This document shows, piece by piece, positions 37,385 to 46,261 of a stretch of 64,000 nt of DNA (position 1 is its first letter; the number at the start of each line of letters is the position of its first letter). Location: positions 102,364 through 166,363 of the forward strand of contig BDTX01000009.1 of NCBI GenBank assembly GCA_002897615.1, written 5' to 3'. Origin of the DNA: a bacterium BMS3Bbin14 (GTDB lineage Bacteria > Desulfobacterota > Desulfobulbia > Desulfobulbales > Desulfobulbaceae). A program made the position numbers and the translations under genes. The notes under the pieces were generated by a model. The model had not been told where the DNA came from and did not search any database. It saw only the letters and a program-made list of their open reading frames with translations.

Positions 37385-38281
37385 ATGAAAAAAGATTTGA
37401 TCATCTCCATCGGTGAAATCGTCTGGGATCAATTTGCCGAGACGACCGTTCTGGGCGGCGCCCCGCTCAATGTCGCCTACCATCTTCAGGCCCAGGGGTG
37501 GCCGGCCATGATCATCAGCAGGGTCGGGGATGATGAACTGGGCCGGACGACCATTGACAAGGTAAAAAAACTGGGCCTGCCGGTCCAGGGTATCCAGCAG
37601 GATCCGGTTTTGCCGACCGGCCGGGTCCTGGTGTCGCTGGACGCCCGGAACCAACCTCACTTCGACATCGCCGCCCCGGCCGCCTGGGACAACATCCAAC
37701 TTGAGGAAGCACTCTCCTTGGTGGGAGATACCCGCTATCATTTGGTGTTCGGTACCCTGGCGCAGCGAAACGAAACCAGCCGTCAGGTAATTGAAAGGCT
37801 GTGCGACAAGGCCCTGAGCAGGTTTTACGATGTCAACCTGCGGCCGCCCCACACCCCGGCCGGGCATGTCCGACGGTCCCTGGCCGCAGCCGATGTGCTC
37901 AAGGTCAATCGGGAGGAACTGCTGACCATCAACGATTGGTTTATGAAACAGGAAGGCCCCGAAGAGGATATTGCCGGCGCCCTTCTGACAGCCTTTGATC
38001 TTTCTCTGCTGGCGGTTACCGATGGCGCCAACGGTGCCCGGCTCATCACCCGGGACCGGAGTGTTTTCCACCCCGGCTTCCCGGTGCAGGCCGTTGACCC
38101 CGTAGGCAGCGGGGATGCCTTTTTTTCAGCATTGATTATCGGCTACCTGTCCGGTCTGCCGCTGGATCTCTGTCTGGAACAGGCCAATCGCGCCGGGGCC
38201 TACGTCGCCTCCCAAACAGGGGCGACGCCGGAGTATCCTGGAACTGGCAGCCAGGGCTCAAGGCAAATTCATGGCGAATGA
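37385..38281 (+). CDS. fructokinase, PfkB family
   Basis: A 298-residue ribokinase-fold sugar kinase. The substrate signature near the N-terminus is LGGAPLNVAYHLQAQGWPA, and the C-terminal catalytic motif is AVDPVGSGDAFFSALIIGYL, with the base Asp in GSGDAF. PfkB signature 2 usually reads DTxGAGD, so Pro and Ser here are minor variants. Its position next to sucrose synthase indicates that it phosphorylates the fructose freed from sucrose. The ATG at 37385 follows AGGAAGAG; the 14 codons before it are not family-like. Confidence 0.88.
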   Translation: MKKDLIISIGEIVWDQFAETTVLGGAPLNVAYHLQAQGWPAMIISRVGDDELGRTTIDKVKKLGLPVQGIQQDPVLPTGRVLVSLDARNQPHFDIAAPAAWDNIQLEEALSLVGDTRYHLVFGTLAQRNETSRQVIERLCDKALSRFYDVNLRPPHTPAGHVRRSLAAADVLKVNREELLTINDWFMKQEGPEEDIAGALLTAFDLSLLAVTDGANGARLITRDRSVFHPGFPVQAVDPVGSGDAFFSALIIGYLSGLPLDLCLEQANRAGAYVASQTGATPEYPGTGSQGSRQIHGE

Positions 38282-38567
38282 CACAACAACACCTTGTTCA
38301 AATGCCCAGACTGCGGCCGAATTTCAGCCTTGCGGGGATGTTGTTGCCGGGCAAACTCGGCCATTCCCGTATAGAGAGGGCTGTAAATTTTTTTCAGCAG
38401 CGTTTGCGGCAGAGCCATATTTTCAATATTCAACAATTTTTTCTTTGTATTTAGGATGATAGGGACATATAATTTAATAAGTCTGAAAGAAACCCACCCT
38501 ATTCGGCCAGGCAGCAGCCGTCTTCAACTGTTACGTTGCCGGTCGATGCAACCCTGTTTCGGTTCAA
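38282..38567. other. spacer after the fructokinase gene, no supported gene
   Basis: 286 bp. A 62-codon frame starts at 38271 inside the end of the fructokinase gene (MANDTTTPCSNAQTAAEF), but it has no recognisable relative or ribosome site. The remainder is A/T-rich. Not called. Confidence 0.35.
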
Positions 38568-38695
38568 CCTGAATCCGTGACGGCTTGAAATGATACCTGA
38601 TGCAATATTGAAAATTTATTGCATTATCAACCGAATAAACTCATTTTATGGTCTTCATCGCGCCGCCCCGCGGTCCGCCTGATAACGGATTCAGA
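38568..38695 (+). mobile_element. CCTGAATCCGTGA MITE-like element, copy 13 (short 127-bp form)
   Basis: 128 bp. The left part is normal, then the sequence jumps from GATAACGG straight to ATTCAG, so about 90 bp of the right half are absent. The flanks TTCAA and TTAAA match at 4 of 5 bases. It lies 64 bp upstream of mobB. Confidence 0.9.
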
Positions 38696-38759
38696 TTAAA
38701 TTTATTGCAAAGCAGCAACCCATGAAGGGTCCTGCCGCAAGAGGAAGATACGGATAACC

Positions 38760-39326
38760 ATGGTCCCGATTGTTGCTTTTATCGGCTGGCACGACTCCGG
38801 AAAAACAACCCTCGCGGTCCGGATAGTCAAGCATCTCAAGGAGCACGGCTATATGGTTGCGGCGATCAAGTCGAGCAAGGAAACCGGGATAACCTTTGAC
38901 CATGTTGACACGGACACCGCCAGGTACCGAAGAGCCGGGGCTGACGCCGTGACCTTTATCGCCCCGGACCAGATGATCATGATGACCGCCGCTCCCGCCA
39001 TGTCACTTGTCAGCTTGGTGCAACGCTTTTTTTCTCATGTCGACATTGTCATTGCGGAAGGTTTCAAAGATGAGCCGCATATTGCAAAAATTGAAGTAAC
39101 CCGGACGGGCGTACTGCTCCGTGACCGGGTTAACGGGGTCATTGCCCTGGCCACGGATAGGATCATGAAGGGAGATAATATTTTTCGCCTTGCGCAGAGC
39201 CGGGAAATCGCGAATTTTATAGAAAAACGTTTCCTGGGGAACAGCGCCAACCGGAAAGAGCCGGCATCCGGATCTTCCATGCCGACAGCCCGATTTTGCC
39301 GGCAGGAGAATAACCTGAATTCGTGA
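38760..39326 (+). CDS. mobB: molybdopterin-guanine dinucleotide biosynthesis protein MobB
   Basis: A GTP-binding accessory protein that helps attach GMP to molybdopterin for enzymes such as formate dehydrogenases. It has 188 residues. The Walker A loop is FIGWHDSGKTTLAVRIVKHL, with the MobB-type KSSKE and THxVDTDTAR-like segment (FDHVDTDTARYRRAGA), and VIAEGFKDEP near the middle. The C-terminal 25 residues are not conserved and the last ones (LNS) plus the stop are read from the repeat at 39314. No mobA or other cofactor gene is adjacent. Start ATG at 38760. Confidence 0.88.
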   Translation: MVPIVAFIGWHDSGKTTLAVRIVKHLKEHGYMVAAIKSSKETGITFDHVDTDTARYRRAGADAVTFIAPDQMIMMTAAPAMSLVSLVQRFFSHVDIVIAEGFKDEPHIAKIEVTRTGVLLRDRVNGVIALATDRIMKGDNIFRLAQSREIANFIEKRFLGNSANRKEPASGSSMPTARFCRQENNLNS

Positions 39327-39439
39327 CGGCTTGAGGTAACAATTTATGCAATATGTAGAATTTGTTGTATTTCTGCGAATAAACGTATTTTATGGTCTTC
39401 ACCGCGCCATCCCGCGGTCCACCCGATAACGGATCCAGG
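39314..39439 (+). mobile_element. CCTGAATCCGTGA MITE-like element, copy 14 (short form)
   Basis: 126 bp, short form. It has an exact target duplication AATAA (39309-39313 and 39440-39444). The left end reads CCTGAATTCGTGA and the right end CGGATCCAGG. It supplies the mobB stop codon. It shows that the short form was mobile as such. Confidence 0.93.
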
Positions 39440-39574
39440 AATAAGACAAAACCCATTCTCTGCCGATTGCAAAAAAACAAAAAAATATTACAATTAATCT
39501 GAAGGGTTATGATATAATAAAAATGTTAAACAAACAATGCTGAGTTGAAACCAAGCCCAAGGAGTCGTCCGGCC

Positions 39575-41626
39575 ATGCAAAATGCGAATTTCAATGTCAC
39601 CTTACTCTCAGCCGACACCTGTTTAACCAGTCAACAGGAAAACCACCGCACCACTCTGCGCAAATCTCAGCTGATCAACTCGTTAAACAGCATCAACTTT
39701 CATGACGGCACCATCGTCCTGCAATTCAAACACCTGAAGTATCAATCCGTTATTGAGCTTTGTGCGACCCCCCAGCTCTGCGATGATGAGACGTTGGAAT
39801 GTAGCTGGGCGGAACCTGTCAAGGTGGCGCAAAAGCTGAAATCGTACGTATTTGACGGTTTCTATATCAGTGACGGTCTGAAAAAAATCCAGGTCGATGC
39901 CGAGATGCTGGAGCTGACCGATAAAGGTGCCCGTCTCGTTCTGCCCCAGACCTGTTACGAGGTGGAATCAAGGACAATCAAAAGACATACATGCCAGGGC
40001 ATTGCCGCGCAGTTAAGCCAGAACGGAGCAATCCTTGAAGGACTGCTGGTCAACTTCAGCGCCCTGTTCTTCTCAATAACGATTCAACCGGAGGCCCTAT
40101 TCCGCCGGCAGCATCTGGATACCGCCAATCCCGTCAACATAGTATTGAGAGACGAATCGAATTTTTTGTTCTCAGGCCGTTGTACAATTATTCGCCAGAC
40201 CGGCGATACCATTGTATTCCGCCCCGTCAACAACAAAATCCAAAGATTCAAACCTAAAGAAATCCGCTGTGAACGGCTTAAATTATCGCCGCTTCCTAAT
40301 ATTGTTTTCCCTCATCCCTTTACCCGCAAGAAGACCTCTCTGGCCTTGCTCGATATCTCCGGCGGCGGCTTCGCGGTCGAGGAAGACCCGGATTATGCCG
40401 TTTTGCTGCCGGGAATGATCATCAGGGATGTCGAGCTGGAATTCCTCCAGGGCTTTGCGGTTAAATGTACAACGCAGGTCATTTACAGAATACCTGTGAA
40501 AGATTGCGTAAAATGCGGCCTGGCAATTATCGACATGGACGTTCGCGACCATATAAAACTGTCATCATTGCTGCATCAGGCCATGAATAAACACTCATAT
40601 ATCAGCACAACAAATGTTGATCTCGACGCGCTGTTTGATTTCTTCTTCGAAACCGGCTTCATCTATCCCGGGAAGTATATCCACATCAAGGACCAGAAGG
40701 AACAATTCAAGGCGCTCTACCGGAAACTTTACACTGAGAATCCGGAAATTGCCCGGTTTGTCATCTATCAGGAGAGGGGCAGGATCTACGGACATGTCGC
40801 CATGTTCCGCTTTTACCAGAACACCTGGCTGATGCATCACCATGCCGCGGTAAAGTCCTCCAGGCATAAGGCCGGCCTGATCGTAATGGAGCATATCCTG
40901 CAATATATAAATGAATTTCACAATATTTCGTCCTCACGAATGAACTATATCGCCTCCTACTTCAGGCCGAACAACAGGTTCGCAAACCGGGTATTCGGCG
41001 GCATAGCGAGGAACCTGGACGATCCGCGAAAGAGTTCGCTGGATGACTTTGCCTACTTTCATTATCAGCCCGCCCTGGCATCCGAGGGCCTGCCGGCTCC
41101 ATGGACTATGGAGCCGGCCGTAGCGGACGATCTGCATATCATGCAGGACTGGTATAATGAAATATCCGGCGGCCTGCTGATTGATGCCCTGGATCTCGGC
41201 CCCGTTTCCGACAAGATGGATAAAAGGACCAGCCGGGAATATGAAAATGCGGGGTTTCACCGCGACAGACATCTTCATGCCTTAAAAAGAGACAATGAAC
41301 TGATAGCCGTTCTGGTGGTCAACAACGCCGACCTGGGCCTGAACATGTCGGATCTGACGAACTGTATCCAGGCCCTCATTCTTGATCAGAAACAGCTCCG
41401 GAAAGACATTTTTTTTCAAGGCCTGGCATTACTATCAAAATATTATGCGCACAAAGACATCCCTGTTCTCGTTTACCCGAGTTCTTTTGCAAATAACCGG
41501 GCCATACCATGTGAAAAAATTTATGAATTAGGAATACTTGATTTAAATTACATGAGTCCATGCGTCAAGTTTGTGAAATCACTGACCACGCTAAAAAGAC
41601 CGAAAAAGGTGAGGAACTTATCCTGA
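39575..41626 (+). CDS. PilZ-domain protein with a GNAT/acyltransferase-like C-terminal half
   Basis: A 683-residue cytoplasmic protein. Residues about 120-220 look like a degenerate PilZ/YcgR-N barrel (RTIKRHTC, then VNFSALFFSI where DxSxxG would be). Residues about 225-340 are a better PilZ domain: RCERLKLSP, then LLDISGGGFAVEED matching the c-di-GMP-binding D-x-S-x-x-G, though the RxxxR motif is weak. The remaining half (about 370-680) has two acyltransferase-like stretches, FVIYQERGRIYGHVAMFRFY and RDNELIAVLVVNNADLG, resembling N-acetyltransferase folds; this is a weaker call. A c-di-GMP-responsive acyltransferase is possible. The ATG at 39575 follows AAGGAG; the TTG at 39545 is less likely. 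Confidence 0.6.
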   Translation: MQNANFNVTLLSADTCLTSQQENHRTTLRKSQLINSLNSINFHDGTIVLQFKHLKYQSVIELCATPQLCDDETLECSWAEPVKVAQKLKSYVFDGFYISDGLKKIQVDAEMLELTDKGARLVLPQTCYEVESRTIKRHTCQGIAAQLSQNGAILEGLLVNFSALFFSITIQPEALFRRQHLDTANPVNIVLRDESNFLFSGRCTIIRQTGDTIVFRPVNNKIQRFKPKEIRCERLKLSPLPNIVFPHPFTRKKTSLALLDISGGGFAVEEDPDYAVLLPGMIIRDVELEFLQGFAVKCTTQVIYRIPVKDCVKCGLAIIDMDVRDHIKLSSLLHQAMNKHSYISTTNVDLDALFDFFFETGFIYPGKYIHIKDQKEQFKALYRKLYTENPEIARFVIYQERGRIYGHVAMFRFYQNTWLMHHHAAVKSSRHKAGLIVMEHILQYINEFHNISSSRMNYIASYFRPNNRFANRVFGGIARNLDDPRKSSLDDFAYFHYQPALASEGLPAPWTMEPAVADDLHIMQDWYNEISGGLLIDALDLGPVSDKMDKRTSREYENAGFHRDRHLHALKRDNELIAVLVVNNADLGLNMSDLTNCIQALILDQKQLRKDIFFQGLALLSKYYAHKDIPVLVYPSSFANNRAIPCEKIYELGILDLNYMSPCVKFVKSLTTLKRPKKVRNLS

Positions 41627-42090
41627 AGAACACTCAGGATTTCATTCTATTCGGCCACCTTGAAAAGGTGTGAATTTTCCAGATAACTTGGTTATTATAT
41701 GAAAGAAAATACTATATAATACCGTTAAACAGCTTGTTAAATTTGCCATGAGGAGAACACCGCTAATTCATGCAGCATTTTAGCACCAATTCCCCCAAGG
41801 GTCACCGTCCGGTTCTTGATCAGATTGCAAAAGTCCACGTCAGACTGGATCATTATCAAACTCGTAAATGGCGAAACCGGCGCCGCCACATAAATGGCTA
41901 TGTTGTTCATGCCTGAAACCAAACTGAACACGGAAAAAGAGCGCCCATTGTTGAGCTGTTTCGATATGACCTCGGATGCTCTCGTAGAGCTGCCACGTCG
42001 TGATTCCACGGCATATATGCCAGATGGAAATAACAGGCAGCGACAAGCCAAAATTAATGCTGTATATGCCCGGCAACGGGCTTAACAAGT
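41627..42090. other. gap with one unrecognised minus-strand frame
   Basis: 464 bp between two plus-strand genes. A 104-codon frame on the minus strand (41737-42051) includes SGMNNIAIYVAAPVSPFTSL and VTLGGIGAKMLHEL, which faintly recall the ligand-binding half of AsnC/Lrp regulators. A second frame overlaps it (41840-42112). Together they could be a decayed gene. No ribosome site was seen. Confidence 0.3.
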
Positions 42091-44622
42091 GTGACCAAGC
42101 AAAACGAATCAATGAAAGACCAACACGATGAAAATAAACCTCTCTATAGCAGCAGGGGTATAGAAACCTATCTAAAACTTATCAAACAAAAATACAATTA
42201 TATCGATATTGACAAACTGCTGAAATACGCCCTAATGGAGTCCTACCAGGTACGGGATGAGGGGCATTTATTTTCGCAGAAACAAATAAATTTGTTCTAT
42301 GAAAAACTTGTTCAATTAACCGGTAACCCAAGGATTGCACACGAAGCCGGTCGTTTTGCATCTACACCTGAAGTGTTAGGTTCGTTAAGGCGGTCCATTC
42401 TTTGCCTGATTGGTCCCATAAAATATTATGAATTGATTGGCAAATATGCCAGCAAAATAACCAAATCCTCCAGGTATCAAGCCAGGAAACTGGGCGCCAA
42501 TAAAGTTGAGATCACGGTAACACCTTATCCGGGCACCAGAGAAGAACCTTTCCAGTGTGAAAACCGAATGGGTTATTGGGAGGCAGTATCAACGGGTTTC
42601 AATCTTAACCCCCCTAGGATCCTGCACCCCGAGTGCATGTTTCAAGGTGGCAAGGTTTGTCGCTACATCGTTTCATGGCAGGAATCTCCGGCAACGTTAT
42701 TTAAAAGAATCAAAAATATCAGCACAATGACCCTTGCCGCCATCTGTATCATAAGCCCTTTTTTAATTAAACAGGTCACGCCGTCATTTCCCCCCGGAAA
42801 AACATTTCTCGTTCTCTACTCAGTTTCAATCACTATTATCCTGCTCCTCAATTTGATATCAAGAAGATTGGACGTCGACCATTTGCTGCAAACCATCAAC
42901 AGCCTCAAGGATTCTGCCGATGAATTAATGGAACAGGTGGAAATTAACTACGAAAATTCCCTTCTCGTCAGCGAAATGAGCCAGGTCCTGGCCAAGACCT
43001 TGGATATCGACGGCATATTTTCAGAGGTCACCCGTGTCCTGCGGAACCGGCTTGATTATGACCGGGCTCTGGTCATGTTAGCCGACCCGCAAAAAACAAG
43101 ACTGCATTTCCAGGCCGGCTACGGCTATACGGAAGAACAGCTCCATATCCTGAAAAAAATCGCTTTCCACCTGGACAACCCGAAATCAAAGGGGATATTT
43201 ACAGTCACCTTCCAGCAAATGAAGCCGATGCTGCTCAATGACCTTGATGACATAAAAAATGATCTCTCGCCCCGCAGCCTTGAGTTTGCCAGAAAATTTG
43301 GTGTAAAATCACTGATCTGCTGTCCAATTACCTATAAAGATGACCCCCTGGGCATCCTGGCCGTTGACAATATCAAGAGCAAAAAGCCATTACTCCAGCG
43401 AGATTTAAACGTGATGATGGGGGTCACACTGCAAATCGGGGCAAAAATCCATAATGTTCAGCTTGAATCTCATCTCAGGCAATCCCAGAAAATGGAGGCC
43501 ATGGGCAACCTGGCCAGCGGCATTGCCCATGATTTTAACAACATCCTGTCGACCATCCTCGGTTATAGCCAGATCATCGGCATGAAGCTCCCGGGAAACG
43601 ACCCTATACGAAAAATGGCCGAAGAGATTCACCATGCCGGGATCAAGGCATCAAACCTGACCAAGCAGCTATTGGCATTCAGCCGCAAGCAGGTTACGGA
43701 AATGAAAATAACCAGCCTGAATATCATTATCGAGGACATGGCGAAGATGCTGGGCAGGCTGATAAGTGAAGATATTTCTTTGGAGATATTCCCGGCCAAG
43801 GAGATAGGAAATATCATGGCCGATACCGGACAGATTGAGCAGATTATCATGAACCTGGTCGTTAACGCCAGGGACGCCATGCCGGCAGGCGGCCATCTCA
43901 TTATAGAAACCGGGGAAATATTTCTTGACGAGAAATATGCCGAGACCCATGAAAATGTCGCGCCCGGTTCCTATGTCATGCTGACCGTGACCGATACGGG
44001 CAAGGGGGTCCCCAAGGCAATACGTGAGAAAATCTTTGAACCTTTTTTTACCACCAAGGAGCTGGGCAAGGGTACGGGACTGGGATTGTTCACGGTTTTC
44101 GGCATTGTCAAACAACATAATGGTCACATATATATATACAGCGAGCCGGACCAGGGAACAACATTCAAAATCTACCTGCCGGTGGTCGAAGGCCCGATCG
44201 ACGAGATAGCTTCGAGTAGAAAAAGAAAGATGCCGGGCGGGACGGAGACCATCCTGGTTGTTGATGACGATCCTTCTATTCGCAGACTGATTGAGGATAC
44301 CCTGGAACCCTTGGGATATCACCTTATTAAGGCCGACTGCGGCAGAGAGGCTCTGGATCGTTGCCGAGCGACAAAAGAAAAAATCGACTTGGTCTTGACC
44401 GACGTCATTATGCCCGGCATGAACGGTCTCGAACTGATTGAAACCATAAAAATTGATCGCCCGGAGATAAAGGCCATCCTGATGTCAGGCTATACGGATA
44501 ACGTCGTAACCCATCACGGGGTACTGAAACCAGGCATTATTTTTATAAACAAACCGCTTCTCCCGATTGCAATGGCCAATAAGATCAGGGAGGTCCTGGA
44601 TAATAAACCGGCAACAACATGA
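42091..44622 (+). CDS. hybrid sensor histidine kinase with GAF and receiver domains
   Basis: An 843-residue protein. Residues 1-210 form an unnamed sensor domain ending in [18 protein letters not shown], whose cysteine-containing end recalls V4R or related ligand-binding domains. Two membrane segments follow (about 214-235 and 241-262), a coiled linker, a GAF domain (about 295-455, [35 protein letters not shown]), the phosphoacceptor helix [19 protein letters not shown] (His about 480), an ATPase domain ([29 protein letters not shown]) and a C-terminal receiver (Asp about 771, [11 protein letters not shown]). The start may be this GTG or the ATG at 42112. It lies 40 bp upstream of a FadL-type porin, so sensing of a hydrophobic compound is conceivable. 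Confidence 0.85.
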   Translation: MTKQNESMKDQHDENKPLYSSRGIETYLKLIKQKYNYIDIDKLLKYALMESYQVRDEGHLFSQKQINLFYEKLVQLTGNPRIAHEAGRFASTPEVLGSLRRSILCLIGPIKYYELIGKYASKITKSSRYQARKLGANKVEITVTPYPGTREEPFQCENRMGYWEAVSTGFNLNPPRILHPECMFQGGKVCRYIVSWQESPATLFKRIKNISTMTLAAICIISPFLIKQVTPSFPPGKTFLVLYSVSITIILLLNLISRRLDVDHLLQTINSLKDSADELMEQVEINYENSLLVSEMSQVLAKTLDIDGIFSEVTRVLRNRLDYDRALVMLADPQKTRLHFQAGYGYTEEQLHILKKIAFHLDNPKSKGIFTVTFQQMKPMLLNDLDDIKNDLSPRSLEFARKFGVKSLICCPITYKDDPLGILAVDNIKSKKPLLQRDLNVMMGVTLQIGAKIHNVQLESHLRQSQKMEAMGNLASGIAHDFNNILSTILGYSQIIGMKLPGNDPIRKMAEEIHHAGIKASNLTKQLLAFSRKQVTEMKITSLNIIIEDMAKMLGRLISEDISLEIFPAKEIGNIMADTGQIEQIIMNLVVNARDAMPAGGHLIIETGEIFLDEKYAETHENVAPGSYVMLTVTDTGKGVPKAIREKIFEPFFTTKELGKGTGLGLFTVFGIVKQHNGHIYIYSEPDQGTTFKIYLPVVEGPIDEIASSRKRKMPGGTETILVVDDDPSIRRLIEDTLEPLGYHLIKADCGREALDRCRATKEKIDLVLTDVIMPGMNGLELIETIKIDRPEIKAILMSGYTDNVVTHHGVLKPGIIFINKPLLPIAMANKIREVLDNKPATT

Positions 44623-44662
44623 AGTTGCAAACCATTCCTAGCAGCGAGGGGGCGCAGTTGAA

Positions 44663-45958
44663 ATGCTGAAAAAAAGTGTACAATTTTTATTGGGCTTGAT
44701 GATCTGTCACCAATCCGTTGTTTTTGCTTCCGGGTATCGGGTCCCTGAACAATCCGTCAACTCAACGGCTTTGAGTAGCGCCTACGTAGCCAATGCCAAT
44801 GATGTCGATGCCGCTTACTACAATCCCGCCAATATGTCGTGGTTCGCAGCCGGGATGAGCGCCATGGGTGACATGACATATATCAACCTGCCCGCCATCA
44901 ACTACAACGATAACCGGAGCCCGGCCTTAAACGGCGAATCAGAGGTGGAAAATTTTCTTATTCCTCATTTCTTTATGATCTCTCCCAAGTACCATAATTT
45001 CAGGTTCGGTTTTGCCCTGACCTTTCCCGATGGCCTGGCAAAACGATGGGAAGATCCATTTCCCAGGACTTTTTCCCAGGAATTCAGTATGACCGTTGCC
45101 GAGGCCAATCCATCATTGTCTTATAAAATCAGTGACCGACTCTCGATCGGCCTGGGCATAAGGCTCCTTTACAGCAAGGCGACAGTAAAAAGCAACGGCG
45201 TAGTTGTCGCGGTTCCGGCCGGGGCTCTGGGCGGCGGCCAACCGTCATCGGCCGAATACACGCGCATAACCAGGGACCTGGATGGTGACGCTACCGAATT
45301 CGGCTATAACCTGGCACTGGCATTCAAACCTCTGCAAGGACTTTCGCTGGCGGCAACGTACCGGTCGGAAGTGAATCTGGACATGGACGGCGACGGAACA
45401 TTGAGTGCTTCAAACAGTTTCCCCAACAACCTTATAGCGGGAAAAACATACCAGGGCCCTGGTTCGGTATCGATTCCCGTGCCGGCGGTCCTCGCCCTAG
45501 CCGTCGCCTATTCCTTTGACAAGGCTACCCTGGAATTTGCCTACGACAGAACCTACTGGTCGACATATAAGGATATTGATTTCAATTATCCAGTCAGCCT
45601 GGGCCAGCCGATCTTAACCGCGGCATTCGACAACCCGGTGGCCAAGAACTGGGAAGATGTCGATGCCTTCAGGCTCGGACTGACCTACCTGTGGAACACG
45701 AACCTCACCCTCATGGCCGGCTGCGGAATCGACGGCAATCCCATACCGGACAGCACCCTTTCTTTTGATCTCCCAGATTCAAATGCCTGGTTTGCCTCAC
45801 TGGGCGGGAAATACAAGTACAGCGAACAGTTCTCTTTTGCCGCCGCCTATCTTTATTCCCACAAGAAAGACAGGGCCGCGATAAATAACGTTCTGAACGG
45901 AAAGTTCTCCGGCGGCGGCTCACATCTGCTTGTTATCTCCGCCTTTTATAACTTTTAG
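44663..45958 (+). CDS. FadL/OmpP1/TodX-family outer membrane transporter
   Basis: A 431-residue outer-membrane beta-barrel for uptake of hydrophobic compounds such as fatty acids or hydrocarbons. The signal peptide is residues 1-22 (LKKSVQFLLGLMICHQSVVF, ending FAS). The mature N-terminus GYRVPEQSVNSTALSSAYVA and DVDAAYYNPANMSWF are the family's plug region. Alternating aromatic strands fill the rest, and the last residue is phenylalanine (FYNF), as needed for barrel assembly. It follows the hybrid kinase on the same strand. The substrate cannot be read from sequence. Confidence 0.9.
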   Translation: MLKKSVQFLLGLMICHQSVVFASGYRVPEQSVNSTALSSAYVANANDVDAAYYNPANMSWFAAGMSAMGDMTYINLPAINYNDNRSPALNGESEVENFLIPHFFMISPKYHNFRFGFALTFPDGLAKRWEDPFPRTFSQEFSMTVAEANPSLSYKISDRLSIGLGIRLLYSKATVKSNGVVVAVPAGALGGGQPSSAEYTRITRDLDGDATEFGYNLALAFKPLQGLSLAATYRSEVNLDMDGDGTLSASNSFPNNLIAGKTYQGPGSVSIPVPAVLALAVAYSFDKATLEFAYDRTYWSTYKDIDFNYPVSLGQPILTAAFDNPVAKNWEDVDAFRLGLTYLWNTNLTLMAGCGIDGNPIPDSTLSFDLPDSNAWFASLGGKYKYSEQFSFAAAYLYSHKKDRAAINNVLNGKFSGGGSHLLVISAFYNF

Positions 45959-45979
45959 TTTTTACTATTGCTTGAAACG

Positions 45980-46070
45980 TGACGGACTCGTAAAAAGTCC
46001 ACCGCTCCGTCATCCCGCCTGCGCGGGAATGACGAAAAATTAGCAAAATGTGGTTTTTACGAGTCCGTCA
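45980..46070. repeat. TGACGGACTCGTAAAAA inverted-repeat element
   Basis: 91 bp with perfect 17-bp terminal inverted repeats (TGACGGACTCGTAAAAA), an inner palindrome GTCATCCCGCCTGCGCGGGAATGAC (in part), and a 4-bp direct repeat AACG on both sides (45976-45979 and 46071-46074). It resembles small palindromic elements common in deltaproteobacterial genomes. It lies directly after the porin and can fold as a terminator-like hairpin. The remaining 190 bp up to the methyltransferase hold nothing I can name. Confidence 0.8.
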
Positions 46071-46261
46071 AACGTGAAATGAACATACCTTGCTTTTCTT
46101 GTGGATGACACTGGAAAAATCATCACATCACGCTAAAGGCGATAGGCCAGTATTTTCCGGCTGAGTTTGGCATAGAATTACTTAAAAAATGACAATAACG
46201 AACCCTATTGTCATGTAGCCCGCACAATATGTTCCAGCGGATGAAGGAGCGCTCTTCGGAA

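Noticed and set aside
38271-38459. A 62-codon frame overlapping the end of the fructokinase gene
   Set aside because: No ribosome site of its own is clear and the sequence is not recognised; it is probably a chance frame.
38460-38567. A molybdenum-cofactor or c-di-GMP riboswitch upstream of mobB
   Set aside because: The conserved cores of those riboswitches could not be found, and an element copy separates this stretch from mobB.
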